Below, piece after piece: positions 35,101 through 44,472 of a DNA stretch of 64,000 bases. This DNA is from Gehongia tenuis. Its GTDB lineage: Bacteria; Bacillota; Clostridia; Christensenellales; NSJ-53. Where the stretch lies: the NCBI RefSeq assembly GCF_014384795.1, contig NZ_JACRSR010000004.1, forward strand, positions 114,276-178,275, written 5' to 3'. A program made the translations under genes and the position numbers. Numbering within the stretch: position 1 is the stretch's first letter; each line of letters opens with the position of its first letter. The notes under the pieces are model-generated. The model had not been told where the DNA came from. It made no database searches and saw only the letters and a list, made by a program, of their open reading frames with translations.

Positions 35101-38100
35101 AACGCGCTGGAGACGTTGGGATTAATCGAGAAGAAGTTGGGCGTTCTGCTGAAGGTGGAGGACCTGGCCACCTGCCGCACGGCCCGCCGCTTGGAGCGGC
35201 TTTTGGACGGCGGCGTCCAGGCGGCATCTGGCATTCAGCCGGCGCCGGCTCAATCCAGCTATCCCCTGACGCCGGCGCAGCAGAGCATCTATTTCGAGAC
35301 CCGCATCGATCCCACCGGGCTCAGCTACAACATGCCCGGTGCTTTCCGCATGCAGGGAAGTTTGGACCGGGAGGTCCTGGAGAAGGCCTTCCGCCGGCTC
35401 ATCGACGAGGAGCCCATCTTCCGCACCGCTTTCCGTTTGGAGGAAAACGAGCTGCGCCAGGTGGTGCTGGACAGCGTTCCTTTCGATGTGAATATTTTAA
35501 GCGGCACCTACGATGAGGCTGTTCGGGCCTTCGTGAGACCCTTTGATCTGAGTGCGCCGCCCCTGATCCGTGCCGCCCTGTGGCGGGATTCGGAGGGGGA
35601 TGTGCTTTTTATGGATATCCATCATATTGTCAGTGATGGACTATCCAGTGCGCTGGTGACCCAGCGGCTGAACGATTTATTGGCTGGACGATCAGTGAAG
35701 CGGCGGCTGAATTATCTTGATTATGCCTGCTGGAGGACCGAACACGGCAGGAAGCCGGAGAAGCTGAACTACTGGAAGGAGGCCCTTCGGGATGTTCCCT
35801 CCCTGGAACTGCCGCTGGACCATCCCCGGCCAAAGACCCCGGACGGCCGGGGCCGGAAGCGGGCCTTCCATCTGGACAAGGAAAAGACGGAAGATCTTCT
35901 TGTCTACTGCAAAAAGCGGCAGATCTCCCTGTTTTCCCTGCTCATGGGGACGTTCGGCATTCTTCTTTCCCGGGTATCCGGGAACGGTGACTTTGCCGTC
36001 GGCACGCCGGTGGCGGGCCGCGGCCACAGCGAGCTGCAGGACATGCTGGGCCTGTTTATACAGACTCTGCCCCTGCGTCTTTGCCCGAAAGGGGACGTGG
36101 AGGAGTATCTTGCCGGGACCCACCGCCGGGTGATCGCCATGCTGGACCATCAGGACGTGTCGCTGGACGATGTGATGACGGCGGCGGGCGTCAGGCGCAG
36201 CTTTGGGCAGAACGTGCTCTATAACACGCTTTTCTCACTGAGACCCATCTCGGACAGGGGTTTCGCGCTGGATGGCCACGCCCTTTCCTATCTTGCTATT
36301 GACACGGGTACGGCCAAACTGGATCTGAGCCTGGAGGCCGCCCAGAGTGAGGACGGGCTGGACTTTTATTTCGAATACGCCACCGCTCTGTTCGATGAAG
36401 GAACCATTGATTTTTACGGGCGGTGCTATTTGACGCTTCTGGATGCCGTTCGGGCGGGCGGACCGGTGGAGAAACTCCAGATTCTGCCCGTTGCCGACCA
36501 ATACGAATTTTTTGAAAAGCCGTGGCGGCGGCGCACGCCCTACATGGATCTGCCGCTGGACCGGCAGATTGACCAGGTGGCAGCCGTGGATCCAAAACGA
36601 ACGGCCCTTGTCTTCCATGGAGAGCGGATATCCTTTGGCGAGCTCAAGACGCGCTCCGACCGGCTGGCCATGCACCTCATCCGTTCCGGCGCCCTGCGGG
36701 GGGATGTGATCGGCCTTCTTATGACGAGAACCCCGGGAATGATCGCGGCCATGCTGGCCATCCTGAAGGCGGGCTGCGCTTACCTTCCCGTTCTGGCTTC
36801 CTATCCGGAAAAACGGATTTCCTACATGCTGGAGAATGGCGGCGCTAAGTTTCTGCTCCACGAGCCGGGAATAGAACTGCCTGATTTGCCCTGCCCCGCG
36901 CTTGCTGCGGCGGAGGCGGAGGGCGTGCCGGCGGTGGAAGGCCGCACCGGCGAGGATCTGATGTATGTGCTTTATACGTCCGGTTCCACCGGACAGCCCA
37001 AAGGAGTGATGCTCCAGCATAGAGCGCTGGAAAACCTTCTGGTCAGCATAGAGGAGATCATGGCGCCGTCGGCAGGCCCGGTGCTTTGTTCCACCAGCAT
37101 CGTCTTTGACACCTTCATCACGGAGAACCTGCTGCCTTTGGCGCTGGGGAGGGGTGTGGTGCTTGCCGATGACGAGGAAATGATGCTGCCCTGGAAGCTG
37201 GCGGAGCTCATCGAAACCCAGGGCGCCGAATTTGTGCAGTTCACTCCTTCACGATTGCAGATGTGTCTTGGCAACGATGCTTTCCGCAGGGCTATGGCTA
37301 GGGTGAAGGGAATCATTCTGGTGGGCGAAGCCCTGTCCGCCCAGTTGCTGAAAAAGCTGCAGGATACCGGTGATGTGCAGATCTTCAACATGTACGGACC
37401 CACGGAAGCGGCGGTGTATGTGACGGTGGGCGATATGACCAAGGAAAAGCAGGTGACCATTGGAAAGCCCCTGCACAACTGCCGGTTGTATGTGCTGGAC
37501 AAGGATGGCGGGCTGGCGCTGCCCACGGCTCAGGGCGAGCTGTATCTGGCTGGGGAATGCCTGGCCCAAGGATACATCAACCGTCCGGACCTGACGGAGG
37601 AAGCTTTTCTGCCCGACCCCTTTTTCCCGGGTCAGCGGATGTACAGGAGCGGGGATCTGGCGCGGCTGCGCCTTGACGGCACCTTTGACTTTCTGGGACG
37701 GCGGGACGGTCAGGTGAAGATCAACGGCCAGCGGATTGAGCTGTCGGAAATCGCCGGCGAGATGATGGCTTCCGGCCTGGTGCGGGAAAGTGCCGTGATC
37801 GCCGTGCCTTCGGCGGGCACCAAGGAACTGCGGGCCTTTGTGGTACCGGAGGCCGGTTATGGAGAGGACAAGCTTCGAAATTATTTGGCCAAGAATCTGC
37901 CCCGGGTGATGGTGCCCTCCCGCATCGAGGCGGTGGAGGCGCTGCCCCGCACGGCCAGCGGCAAAACCGATCTCAAGGCGCTGGAGAAGGGACTGACAGC
38001 GGACGCGCCTGCGGCGGCGTCCTCCAGCGCCTGCGGCGAACTTACCGCCCTTTGGGAGAAGGCGCTGGGCGGGCCGGTGGATCCGGCGAAATCCTTTTTC

Positions 38101-39453
38101 GAACAGGGAGGAACCTCCCTGTCCGCCCTCAATCTGCTGGGACAGTACTTCAATCGGCACTGGACGCTGACCTTGGAGCAGTTCTATGATCATCCCACTT
38201 TGACGGAGCAGGCGGCGCTTCTGGGCGCGGCGGATGGAGGAAATCGGGTTGGAGATGGGGAGATCGGAGTAACGGCGCCGCCGGAGAAAACCGCGGCTTT
38301 GCCGGCCGCCTTGGACGGGGACCTGTTTTTGCCGTCGGGGGGGACGGCGGGACCCCTTTCAGCGGGGTCGGCCTCAACGGCGGACCGGTCGCTGTCCTCA
38401 CCGGCATTTGCTAAGGGGAAGGCCATGCTGCTCACCGGCGGCACGGGTTATCTCGGCGCGCATCTCATCCGCGCTCTGATGGAGGCGGGCTATCGTGTGA
38501 TCTGCCCCATTCGGGGCGGAAGCCGCGAACGGCTGCTTGAAGGGCTGATATGGTATTTCGGAAAGGGCTGGACGGCGGCCCATGAACGGGACGTGGAGGT
38601 TTTGGCCGGGGATATCTCCTTGGCGGGCCTCGGCCTTTCAGCGGACCCCGGCCCCATAGCGGGCGTGCTTCATGCGGCGGCGGATGTGCGCCACTATGGG
38701 GACAAGGCGGCTTCCCTTCGGACCAACCGGGAGGGCACGGCGCATGTCATTGCATTCGCTGAGGAGCGGCAGGCGCCGCTGTATCATATTTCCACGGTGA
38801 GCGTCAGCGGCGAGCATCTGCTGCGGGACCCCGGCCGGGAGGTGGTTTACACCGAGGATGACTTTGAAATCGGTCAGAATTGGCGGGAAAACATCTACGT
38901 CCGGGGCAAGTTCATGGCCGAACAGCTGGTGCGGGAGGCCATGGACCGGGGCCTTCGCGGGAAAATCTTCCGGGTGGGTCACCTGGTCGGCCGAAGCGAT
39001 GACGGTGTGTTTCAGAAAAATCCGGAGGGCAATTCCCTCTATGCTTTCGTGCAGGGCATCCGGCACATGGACTGCATGCCGGAGGGCTATGGGGAGCTTC
39101 CCATGGAGCTGACGGCGGTGGATCTCTGCGCTGAAGCCATTGTGACGCTGCTCAAAGGAGAAGCACGAGTCTATCACGCCTTCAATCCCGATACGCTGAC
39201 GCTGAAGGAAATGGTGGAGGCCTTTCGGGGACCGGTGCCCCAGGTGCCGGTGGAGGTCTTTGAACGCCATCTCGGCGCCAAGCTGAATGAAGGATTGGCC
39301 CAGGAGCTTTCCATGCTACTTGACTTTTGGACGAGAACCAAACTCGTGCCCATGCGCATTCGGCCCTCCGCCAAGCGGACGGCGGAGGAGATGGAAAAGC
39401 TGGGCTTCATCTGGCCCAAGACCGATATTGGGATGCTGCTCAAGGCGTTTTAG
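32161..39453 (+). CDS. Dimodular nonribosomal peptide synthetase, C-A-T-C-A-T-R
   Basis: The 2430-residue enzyme has C1 (about 5-425, HHLISDG at 136-142), A1 (YTSGSTGKPKG at 600-610, YRTGD, GKVDYDR), T1 (FGGDSL, Ser979), C2 (HHIVSDG at 1154-1160), A2 (YTSGSTGQPKG at 1605-1615), T2 (GGTSL, Ser1986), an Ala/Gly/Pro-rich linker of about 85 residues and a C-terminal thioester reductase (TGGTGYLG at 2092-2099, YVRGK at 2246-2250). All catalytic motifs look intact. An N-terminal C domain implies an acyl starter; the R domain implies release as aldehyde or alcohol. Start ATG 32161 follows GGTGGTGA; GTG 32149, GTG 32152 and ATG 32140 are alternatives. Confidence 0.93.
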   Translation: MGRMEDAYLLSQNQSNIWNLEKSFPATSINNICETIRIKGRFDIFCIQQTLNLILEADETLRTRIRVVEGTPLQYVVPFENSTFPVYDFSMASESGFHHWEQAVTREVMGLVDAPLFHFYIFRLGESEGGILLKTHHLISDGWSQMLISNRIAKVYLELLAGKKPQLEGTPSYRLHLEKERAYMDSSAYGRDLKFWSGKVAGPVEPAALKECRSAHISPVGQRKSYELPEVLNLAIYGFCEKFRVSPFAVFYMALAIYLKRMGGGDAFSIGVPIFNRADRTDRETTGMFVSTLPFFGELKESWSLVEFNDHLAEAWFELLRHQRFPFEEIGRLAREHHPAMDRLFHIVLSYQNGTVITGADASVSFSGQWHYSGYQAEQLCIHLSNMEDIRHYSVSYDYLAQFFTDPEIESLHQYLVNILFQALSHPEEPIQNLSVVGIEEQETVLFRFNRTNRPLKEDTVYGRLAGVAGEFPSRAAVIERGVRHTYRAFLEDARRIGGAILAMTPEPDQPVALFLPRSYALLKAMAGAAAAGRPWVIVPPELPEGRIHEILQSSGAVMVGEGERDERLPSGPYLDLTKAGACSPYACPASPKDLAYIVYTSGSTGKPKGVEIEHRNLINFAAAMRPLYGHGAVLSLCNIGFDVFILESMVSLLNGQTIVLPEKEDEHRPAGLARLIRDYGVGFLALTPSRLAAYMKHPDFLKALQRIESIVCGGESLTGSLLQELQNVTSARIYNQYGPSEATIGVSYKRMNGASAITIGRPMDNCRLYVLDEQRHPLPVGVYGELYIGGLCVGRGYHGAPELTRSAFMPSPFVHGERMYRTGDVACWTAEGEVMLAGRRDSQIKLRGLRIEPQEIASRLEAYPAVKAAAVKAKVSGQSTVLIAYYAAESAIEETELLRFLAGYLPGYMIPSRLQWVREIPLTANGKVDYDRLPEPEEEAGLSIVGEMGERIVGIFRQVLGRPEMDGSSDYFLFGGDSLNALETLGLIEKKLGVLLKVEDLATCRTARRLERLLDGGVQAASGIQPAPAQSSYPLTPAQQSIYFETRIDPTGLSYNMPGAFRMQGSLDREVLEKAFRRLIDEEPIFRTAFRLEENELRQVVLDSVPFDVNILSGTYDEAVRAFVRPFDLSAPPLIRAALWRDSEGDVLFMDIHHIVSDGLSSALVTQRLNDLLAGRSVKRRLNYLDYACWRTEHGRKPEKLNYWKEALRDVPSLELPLDHPRPKTPDGRGRKRAFHLDKEKTEDLLVYCKKRQISLFSLLMGTFGILLSRVSGNGDFAVGTPVAGRGHSELQDMLGLFIQTLPLRLCPKGDVEEYLAGTHRRVIAMLDHQDVSLDDVMTAAGVRRSFGQNVLYNTLFSLRPISDRGFALDGHALSYLAIDTGTAKLDLSLEAAQSEDGLDFYFEYATALFDEGTIDFYGRCYLTLLDAVRAGGPVEKLQILPVADQYEFFEKPWRRRTPYMDLPLDRQIDQVAAVDPKRTALVFHGERISFGELKTRSDRLAMHLIRSGALRGDVIGLLMTRTPGMIAAMLAILKAGCAYLPVLASYPEKRISYMLENGGAKFLLHEPGIELPDLPCPALAAAEAEGVPAVEGRTGEDLMYVLYTSGSTGQPKGVMLQHRALENLLVSIEEIMAPSAGPVLCSTSIVFDTFITENLLPLALGRGVVLADDEEMMLPWKLAELIETQGAEFVQFTPSRLQMCLGNDAFRRAMARVKGIILVGEALSAQLLKKLQDTGDVQIFNMYGPTEAAVYVTVGDMTKEKQVTIGKPLHNCRLYVLDKDGGLALPTAQGELYLAGECLAQGYINRPDLTEEAFLPDPFFPGQRMYRSGDLARLRLDGTFDFLGRRDGQVKINGQRIELSEIAGEMMASGLVRESAVIAVPSAGTKELRAFVVPEAGYGEDKLRNYLAKNLPRVMVPSRIEAVEALPRTASGKTDLKALEKGLTADAPAAASSSACGELTALWEKALGGPVDPAKSFFEQGGTSLSALNLLGQYFNRHWTLTLEQFYDHPTLTEQAALLGAADGGNRVGDGEIGVTAPPEKTAALPAALDGDLFLPSGGTAGPLSAGSASTADRSLSSPAFAKGKAMLLTGGTGYLGAHLIRALMEAGYRVICPIRGGSRERLLEGLIWYFGKGWTAAHERDVEVLAGDISLAGLGLSADPGPIAGVLHAAADVRHYGDKAASLRTNREGTAHVIAFAEERQAPLYHISTVSVSGEHLLRDPGREVVYTEDDFEIGQNWRENIYVRGKFMAEQLVREAMDRGLRGKIFRVGHLVGRSDDGVFQKNPEGNSLYAFVQGIRHMDCMPEGYGELPMELTAVDLCAEAIVTLLKGEARVYHAFNPDTLTLKEMVEAFRGPVPQVPVEVFERHLGAKLNEGLAQELSMLLDFWTRTKLVPMRIRPSAKRTAEEMEKLGFIWPKTDIGMLLKAF

Positions 39454-39485
39454 AGGTACAGGGGATTGGGAAGGGAGGTGCAGGT

Positions 39486-41342
39486 GTGTATTCTGATTTC
39501 GAACTGGTGTGCCTGATCATGGCCGTGGTATGTATTGCGGCCTTTATCATCAGGAACAGCCTGTCCACCAAGATCTTTCTGATCCATCGGCTGTACATCA
39601 CGGTGGGTGCGGTCATCATCATCTGGATGCTGGCCCTCATCGCCATGAAGTTCACCGATCTCGCCGATACCACCATGCTGTACGTTTGGGATGCCGTGGT
39701 GTATATCGGCTGTGCCGGCGCTCCGGTTTTGGGACTTCTCATCGTGCTCACCTACGCGAAGAGCCTGGAGAAACTGCCAAGAAGCTACTACCTCCTTTTT
39801 GCGGTGCCCCTGTTTATTAACATCATGGTGTGGACCAATCCCCTTCATCATCTGTTCTACAGGGTGTTCTCGGTGGATGTGAACACCGTGGTGTTCGGAC
39901 CCATGGTCGCCGTGTCCGGTATCTATGGCTTCATCATGGGAGTGATGACCAATGTGGTGATTTACAGCTTCGCCCTCCGGCATGACAACAAGCTCTATAT
40001 GAAACAGGCGGTGCTCTTTTCCATTGGCAGCACGGTGCCGCTGGTGGTGAATTTTCTGGCCATGCTGCGGGTGCCCTACTTTTCCATCGTGGCCACGCCT
40101 CTCAGCTTTATCGTGACCATCGTCTGTCATGGGCTGGCCATCTACCACTTCCATTTGCTGGACATCAAGCCGGTGGCCACCCAGCGGGTGCTGGACTGGA
40201 TCTCCGACTGTTATCTGGTCATCAACGAGGACGGCCTTATTATCAGCTACAACCTGCCCTTTGCCCATCTTTTTGGGAAGCAGTACGGTATTGACGAGAA
40301 TCGTTATCTCCAGGACTGCGCCGCCCGGGAGGGGGTGGAGAACAGGACGGGTCTTTACAATCTCATTTCAGCGGTGGAGTCCTGCCGCAGGACGGCTTCA
40401 AACATCTCCTATGAGCAGTCCATCTTCAAGGAGACGGACGGTGAAGCGGTCAAACTCTTTTACATGGTGGAAATCACGCCCCTTTTCATTGATGGCGAAA
40501 TCCATGGTTTTGTTGCCATCTTCAAGGATGTGACCAAGATCAAGGAGAGCATGCAAAAGCTTCAGGACAGTTATACCCGCATCATGGAGCAGGAACGCCT
40601 GGCTTCGCTGGGCCAGATGGTGGGCGGACTGGCCCACAATCTCAAGACCCCCATCATGAGCATTTCCGGCAGCGCGGTGGCGGTGGAGAATCTGGTGGAG
40701 GAATGCACGCTCAGCATGGGCGATCCCGATGTGACGGCGGAGGATTATGCGGAGATCCGGCAGGAGATCGCAGAGTGGCTGGTGAAGATCCGGGAAGCCT
40801 GCGCCTACATGTCCGATATCATCAGCGCCGTGAAGGGACAGGCCACCAACGCCAATGTATCGGAGGGGGTGGAGTTCTCCCTCAGTGAACTCATCCGGCG
40901 GGTGTCTTTGCTTCTTCGCCATGAGCTGTTGAACAGCCACTGCGGGCTCAGGGTGGAGAACGCCTTCAAGGATGAGATCTATCTTCAGGGCGATATCAAT
41001 AACATGGTGCAGGTACTGAACAATCTGGTCTCCAACGCCATTGACGCCCAGAAGGGCAGAAATGGCGATATCGTCATCGGGATCGACAGGGACGAGGAGC
41101 ATCTCAAAATTCAGGTGAAGGACTGGGGCAGCGGCGTGGCGCCGGAGATCAAAAAACGGCTGTTCAAACAGATGATCACCAGCAAGGGTGCGCAGGGCAC
41201 GGGCCTTGGCATCTATATCTCCAACGCGGTTATCAAAGGAAAATTTGGTGGATTCATGTGGCTGGAGGACAATCCGGAAGGCGGATCCATCTTTGGAATA
41301 TCCATACCATTAACCAATGTGGCTTTTAGGGCCAAGGGCTGA
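39486..41342 (+). CDS. Seven-TM PAS sensor histidine kinase
   Basis: The 618-residue protein starts with about seven membrane segments (residues 3-235), resembling the HisKA_7TM input domain. A PAS domain follows (about 240-355), then a HisKA region with the phospho-acceptor LAHNLKTP (His384) and a HATPase with N box NNLVSNAIDAQ, DWGSGV and GTGLGIYIS. It should autophosphorylate on sensing a membrane or extracellular ligand. The GTG at 39486 has GGAGG 7 bases upstream; there are 32 bases after the NRPS stop. Its place inside the biosynthetic operon suggests it may sense the product. Confidence 0.92.
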   Translation: MYSDFELVCLIMAVVCIAAFIIRNSLSTKIFLIHRLYITVGAVIIIWMLALIAMKFTDLADTTMLYVWDAVVYIGCAGAPVLGLLIVLTYAKSLEKLPRSYYLLFAVPLFINIMVWTNPLHHLFYRVFSVDVNTVVFGPMVAVSGIYGFIMGVMTNVVIYSFALRHDNKLYMKQAVLFSIGSTVPLVVNFLAMLRVPYFSIVATPLSFIVTIVCHGLAIYHFHLLDIKPVATQRVLDWISDCYLVINEDGLIISYNLPFAHLFGKQYGIDENRYLQDCAAREGVENRTGLYNLISAVESCRRTASNISYEQSIFKETDGEAVKLFYMVEITPLFIDGEIHGFVAIFKDVTKIKESMQKLQDSYTRIMEQERLASLGQMVGGLAHNLKTPIMSISGSAVAVENLVEECTLSMGDPDVTAEDYAEIRQEIAEWLVKIREACAYMSDIISAVKGQATNANVSEGVEFSLSELIRRVSLLLRHELLNSHCGLRVENAFKDEIYLQGDINNMVQVLNNLVSNAIDAQKGRNGDIVIGIDRDEEHLKIQVKDWGSGVAPEIKKRLFKQMITSKGAQGTGLGIYISNAVIKGKFGGFMWLEDNPEGGSIFGISIPLTNVAFRAKG

Positions 41343-41355
41343 CGAGGGAGTTGAC

Positions 41356-42810
41356 ATGAGAAAGAATAAGATTGGCAAACAACAAAATGAGTTTTCCATC
41401 CTGACGGTGGACGACGACGTCATCATGACCGAGACCCTGCAGGCTTACTTCCAGTCATCCGGATTCCGTGTGGAAACGGAGAACGACCCGGAACGGGCGG
41501 TGGAGCGGGTGCGGGAAGGCCGATATGATATCATGCTGCTGGACTTTTTGATGCGTCCCATCTGCGGCGATGAGGTGGTCTCGAGAATCCGTGAATTCAA
41601 CGATGAGCTCTATATCATCCTGCTCACCGGTCACAAGAGTATGGCGCCGCCCATCAAGACGATCCGGGAGCTGGCCATCCAGGGCTACTATGAAAAGAGC
41701 GACCGTTTCGATCAGCTGGAGCTTTTGGTGGAGTCCTGCGTCAAATCCATACGCCAGATGCGCACCATCCGGCGCTACCAGGAGGGGCTGAGCCAGGTGG
41801 TGGCCTCCTCGGCCAAGGTTCATCAGTTGAAGCCGGTGAAGGAAATCCTGGATACGATTCTAATGGAGGCCAAAAAGATTTTCCCGAGGGGCAGGTTCTG
41901 GATCCGGCTGCAGCATGGGCCGGAGCTCATGCTGAGGGAAGCGGCGGATGAGGCGGCTTTCCCCGAGGAGCTTGCGGCTGAACTCGGGAGCGAGCTCCTA
42001 TGCAAAAAGGGCTGGGTGCTGGTGCCCCTGCTGGATGAACAGCGGCAGCGCATCGGCATTCTGGCTGCGGATCTTGGCCTGGATCTTCCGGCGGAAGGCC
42101 TGCAGCTATTTGAAATCTATGGCCGGCAGGTGACTGCGGCGCTCAGCAACGTCCTTTTGCATGATGCGCTGAGCGATGCTTACGGCACCCTCAGGGATAG
42201 TTACCTTGAGGTGGTGCAGGCTATCCGGGCGATGGTGGACGCCAAAGACATCTACACCCGAGGCCATTCGGACCGTGTGAGTCACTATGCGGTGCTTATC
42301 GCCGAGGCAATGGGCAAGGATGAGGCGTTCCTGGAGCGGATCCGGCTGGCCGGGCTGTTTCATGACGTGGGCAAGATCGGCACCGCCGATCAGATTCTGC
42401 AAAAGGATACGCGGCTGACCCCCACCGAGTACGATGTGATCAAGGAGCATCCCGCCCGGGGCGCCGAAATTCTGTCCGCCATAAGCCGTTTTAAGCCCAT
42501 TGCGCCCATCGTGGAAAGTCATCATGAGCGCTTTGACGGCAAGGGGTATCCAAACGGGCTCAAAGGGGAGGAGATCCCCGACGAGGCACGGATCATCAGC
42601 GTGGCCGATGCCTTTGACGCTATGACCTCCGACCGCAAATACCACGCCGGCCTCAAGCTGGACGAGGCCGTCGCGGAGCTCAAACGGGGCAGGGCCACCC
42701 AGTTCGACAGCCGGGTGGTGGATGTGTTTTTGGATATCCTGAAGAATTACGAGGCCATCCGCAAAGATATCGCCTGGACCTATCCCGAACTGCCAAAGGA
42801 GGAAGCATGA
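41356..42810 (+). CDS. Response regulator with HD-GYP output
   Basis: The 484-residue protein has an N-terminal receiver domain (LTVDDDV acidic pocket, phospho-acceptor Asp63 in MLLDFLM, LLTGHKS, YYEKSD), a middle GAF-like region (about 150-280) and a C-terminal HD-GYP domain. HD is at 336-337 (FHDVGKIG), followed by HHERFDGKGYPNG with GYP at 397-399. Intact HD-GYP domains hydrolyse cyclic di-GMP. It has no DNA-binding domain, so the output is a second messenger rather than direct transcription. The ATG at 41356 follows GGGAG. It is the obvious partner of the preceding kinase. Confidence 0.92.
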   Translation: MRKNKIGKQQNEFSILTVDDDVIMTETLQAYFQSSGFRVETENDPERAVERVREGRYDIMLLDFLMRPICGDEVVSRIREFNDELYIILLTGHKSMAPPIKTIRELAIQGYYEKSDRFDQLELLVESCVKSIRQMRTIRRYQEGLSQVVASSAKVHQLKPVKEILDTILMEAKKIFPRGRFWIRLQHGPELMLREAADEAAFPEELAAELGSELLCKKGWVLVPLLDEQRQRIGILAADLGLDLPAEGLQLFEIYGRQVTAALSNVLLHDALSDAYGTLRDSYLEVVQAIRAMVDAKDIYTRGHSDRVSHYAVLIAEAMGKDEAFLERIRLAGLFHDVGKIGTADQILQKDTRLTPTEYDVIKEHPARGAEILSAISRFKPIAPIVESHHERFDGKGYPNGLKGEEIPDEARIISVADAFDAMTSDRKYHAGLKLDEAVAELKRGRATQFDSRVVDVFLDILKNYEAIRKDIAWTYPELPKEEA

Positions 42811-44456
42811 ATACGATCCACAAGATTCCCCCGAAGCCGGTGCTGAATCACGAGCATTTCGGGGCATTTCTCTGCGATATCGCTGCAAGATACGCGAAGC
42901 GGCCGGCGGTGACCAGCTACACGCGCCGGGGGGAGGAACGGACCTTCAGCTACGAAGAGGTGGCGCACCACGCAATGGCCTTTGGCCAAAGCCTCATAGA
43001 AGCCGGATTCGGCGGCCAGCATGTGGCCATTGTGGGGGAAAACAGCTATGAATGGCTGATCGCTTATCTCGGCACCATTGCCAGCGGCTCGGTGGCTGTG
43101 TGCATCGACGTGGAGCAGTCCGATGAAACCATACAAAGCATGATTCGGGAGGCGGACGTCAGGCTCATGGTGGTCTCCTGCGACTTTGTGTCCATCTGTC
43201 AGCCTCTCTTGGACGAAGATGTGGACCGGATGGTGGTGGTGGACCGGGAAGGTGAGGAGGGTTTTGATGCCTTCGTTGCCCTGGGGGAGGCTGCCTATGA
43301 GGAAAGAGGGGGCTGGACCCGTCCGGAGCTGTCCGGTGAACAGACGGCGGTCATCGTCTACACCTCCGGCACCACCAGCACAGCCAAGCCGGTCATGCTC
43401 AGCCATCGTGCGCTCATGGCCAACGCGGCCGTTTCCATTGCCATCGCGCCGGTGGATAAGAAATCCTTCTGCTCTCTGCCCTTCTATCACACCTACGGGC
43501 TGACCTGCGCGGTCATCGGAAGCCTGATCGGCGGCTACAATATCTGCATCGGCAATCTAAAGACCATCCTGCGGGATATCCAGCGTTTTCAGCCAAGAAC
43601 GCTGGTGGCGGTGCCCCTTATTGTGGAAACCCTTCACCGCATGATCTGGGCAGGAATTGAGAAATCGGTGAAGAAAAGTACCGTTCAGCGGCTTATCCGC
43701 ATGGGCCGGGCGCTGGGAAGACCCTCGATGTTCATGCCTGCAAAGCTGATCGAGGGGATCCGCAGCTCCCCCATTGGCAGTCTGCGCATCATTGTGAGCG
43801 GTGGAGCCCATCTGGACAGCGTGATCGGGGAGGAGCTCGAAGCTTTCGGCATCCTGGTCATGCAGGGCTACGGAATCACCGAGTGCTCGCCGCTGGTCTC
43901 AGTTAACGACCCCTTTGACTATGATTTTGCCTCCGTGGGGTATGTTGTCCCAGGCTATGAAATAGATATTAGGGATGGAGAAATTTATGTCAAGGGCGTG
44001 TCCTTGATGAATGGCTATTACAAACGGCCGGAACTGACGCAGGCAGCTCTCTCGGACGGCTGGTTCGGCACCGGAGATTTGGGCTATGTGAATAAGAAAG
44101 GGCAGCTTTTTATCACCGGACGAAAGAAGAACCTGATCGTGATGAAAAATGGCAAGAAGATTTCTCCGGAGGAGATTGAAGGATATCTGAGTTCCATACC
44201 CATCGTCCAGGAAGTGATCGCCTACGGCGTTACTCAGGGCAGTTCCACGGACGATGTGAAACTGGCGGTGATGGTTTATCCCAATCCCAGGGAGGTGGAA
44301 GGCATGACCTCCTACGATATTCTTCAGACGCTGCAAAAGGAGGTTGACCGCATCAACGCCAAACTGCCCTCCTACAAACAGATCCAGATGATCCATATCC
44401 GAGAGAGCGAATTTGAGAAAACTTCCTCCCGCAAGATCAAGCGGCAAATGATTTAA
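42807..44456 (+). CDS. Acyl-AMP/acyl-CoA ligase, probable fatty-acyl loading enzyme
   Basis: The 549-residue ANL-superfamily enzyme has the AMP-binding signature IVYTSGTTSTAKPVMLSH, SLPFYHTYG, YGITECSP, FGTGDLGYV, ITGRKKNLIV and a C-terminal lysine region (KTSSRKIKR). It resembles long-chain acyl-CoA synthetases. Because the next gene encodes a carrier protein, the likely role is to activate a fatty acid as acyl-AMP and load it onto that ACP, feeding the first C domain of the NRPS. CoA as acceptor cannot be excluded. Its ATG overlaps the regulator stop and follows AAAGGAGG. Confidence 0.88.
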   Translation: MNTIHKIPPKPVLNHEHFGAFLCDIAARYAKRPAVTSYTRRGEERTFSYEEVAHHAMAFGQSLIEAGFGGQHVAIVGENSYEWLIAYLGTIASGSVAVCIDVEQSDETIQSMIREADVRLMVVSCDFVSICQPLLDEDVDRMVVVDREGEEGFDAFVALGEAAYEERGGWTRPELSGEQTAVIVYTSGTTSTAKPVMLSHRALMANAAVSIAIAPVDKKSFCSLPFYHTYGLTCAVIGSLIGGYNICIGNLKTILRDIQRFQPRTLVAVPLIVETLHRMIWAGIEKSVKKSTVQRLIRMGRALGRPSMFMPAKLIEGIRSSPIGSLRIIVSGGAHLDSVIGEELEAFGILVMQGYGITECSPLVSVNDPFDYDFASVGYVVPGYEIDIRDGEIYVKGVSLMNGYYKRPELTQAALSDGWFGTGDLGYVNKKGQLFITGRKKNLIVMKNGKKISPEEIEGYLSSIPIVQEVIAYGVTQGSSTDDVKLAVMVYPNPREVEGMTSYDILQTLQKEVDRINAKLPSYKQIQMIHIRESEFEKTSSRKIKRQMI

Positions 44457-44472
44457 TCAAGGAGGCGGACCC

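Noticed and set aside
32161..39453. A classical siderophore synthetase
   Set aside because: The Fur box suggested it, but there is no isochorismate, catechol, hydroxamate or siderophore export/uptake gene, and the reductase plus acyl ligase fit a lipopeptide aldehyde better.
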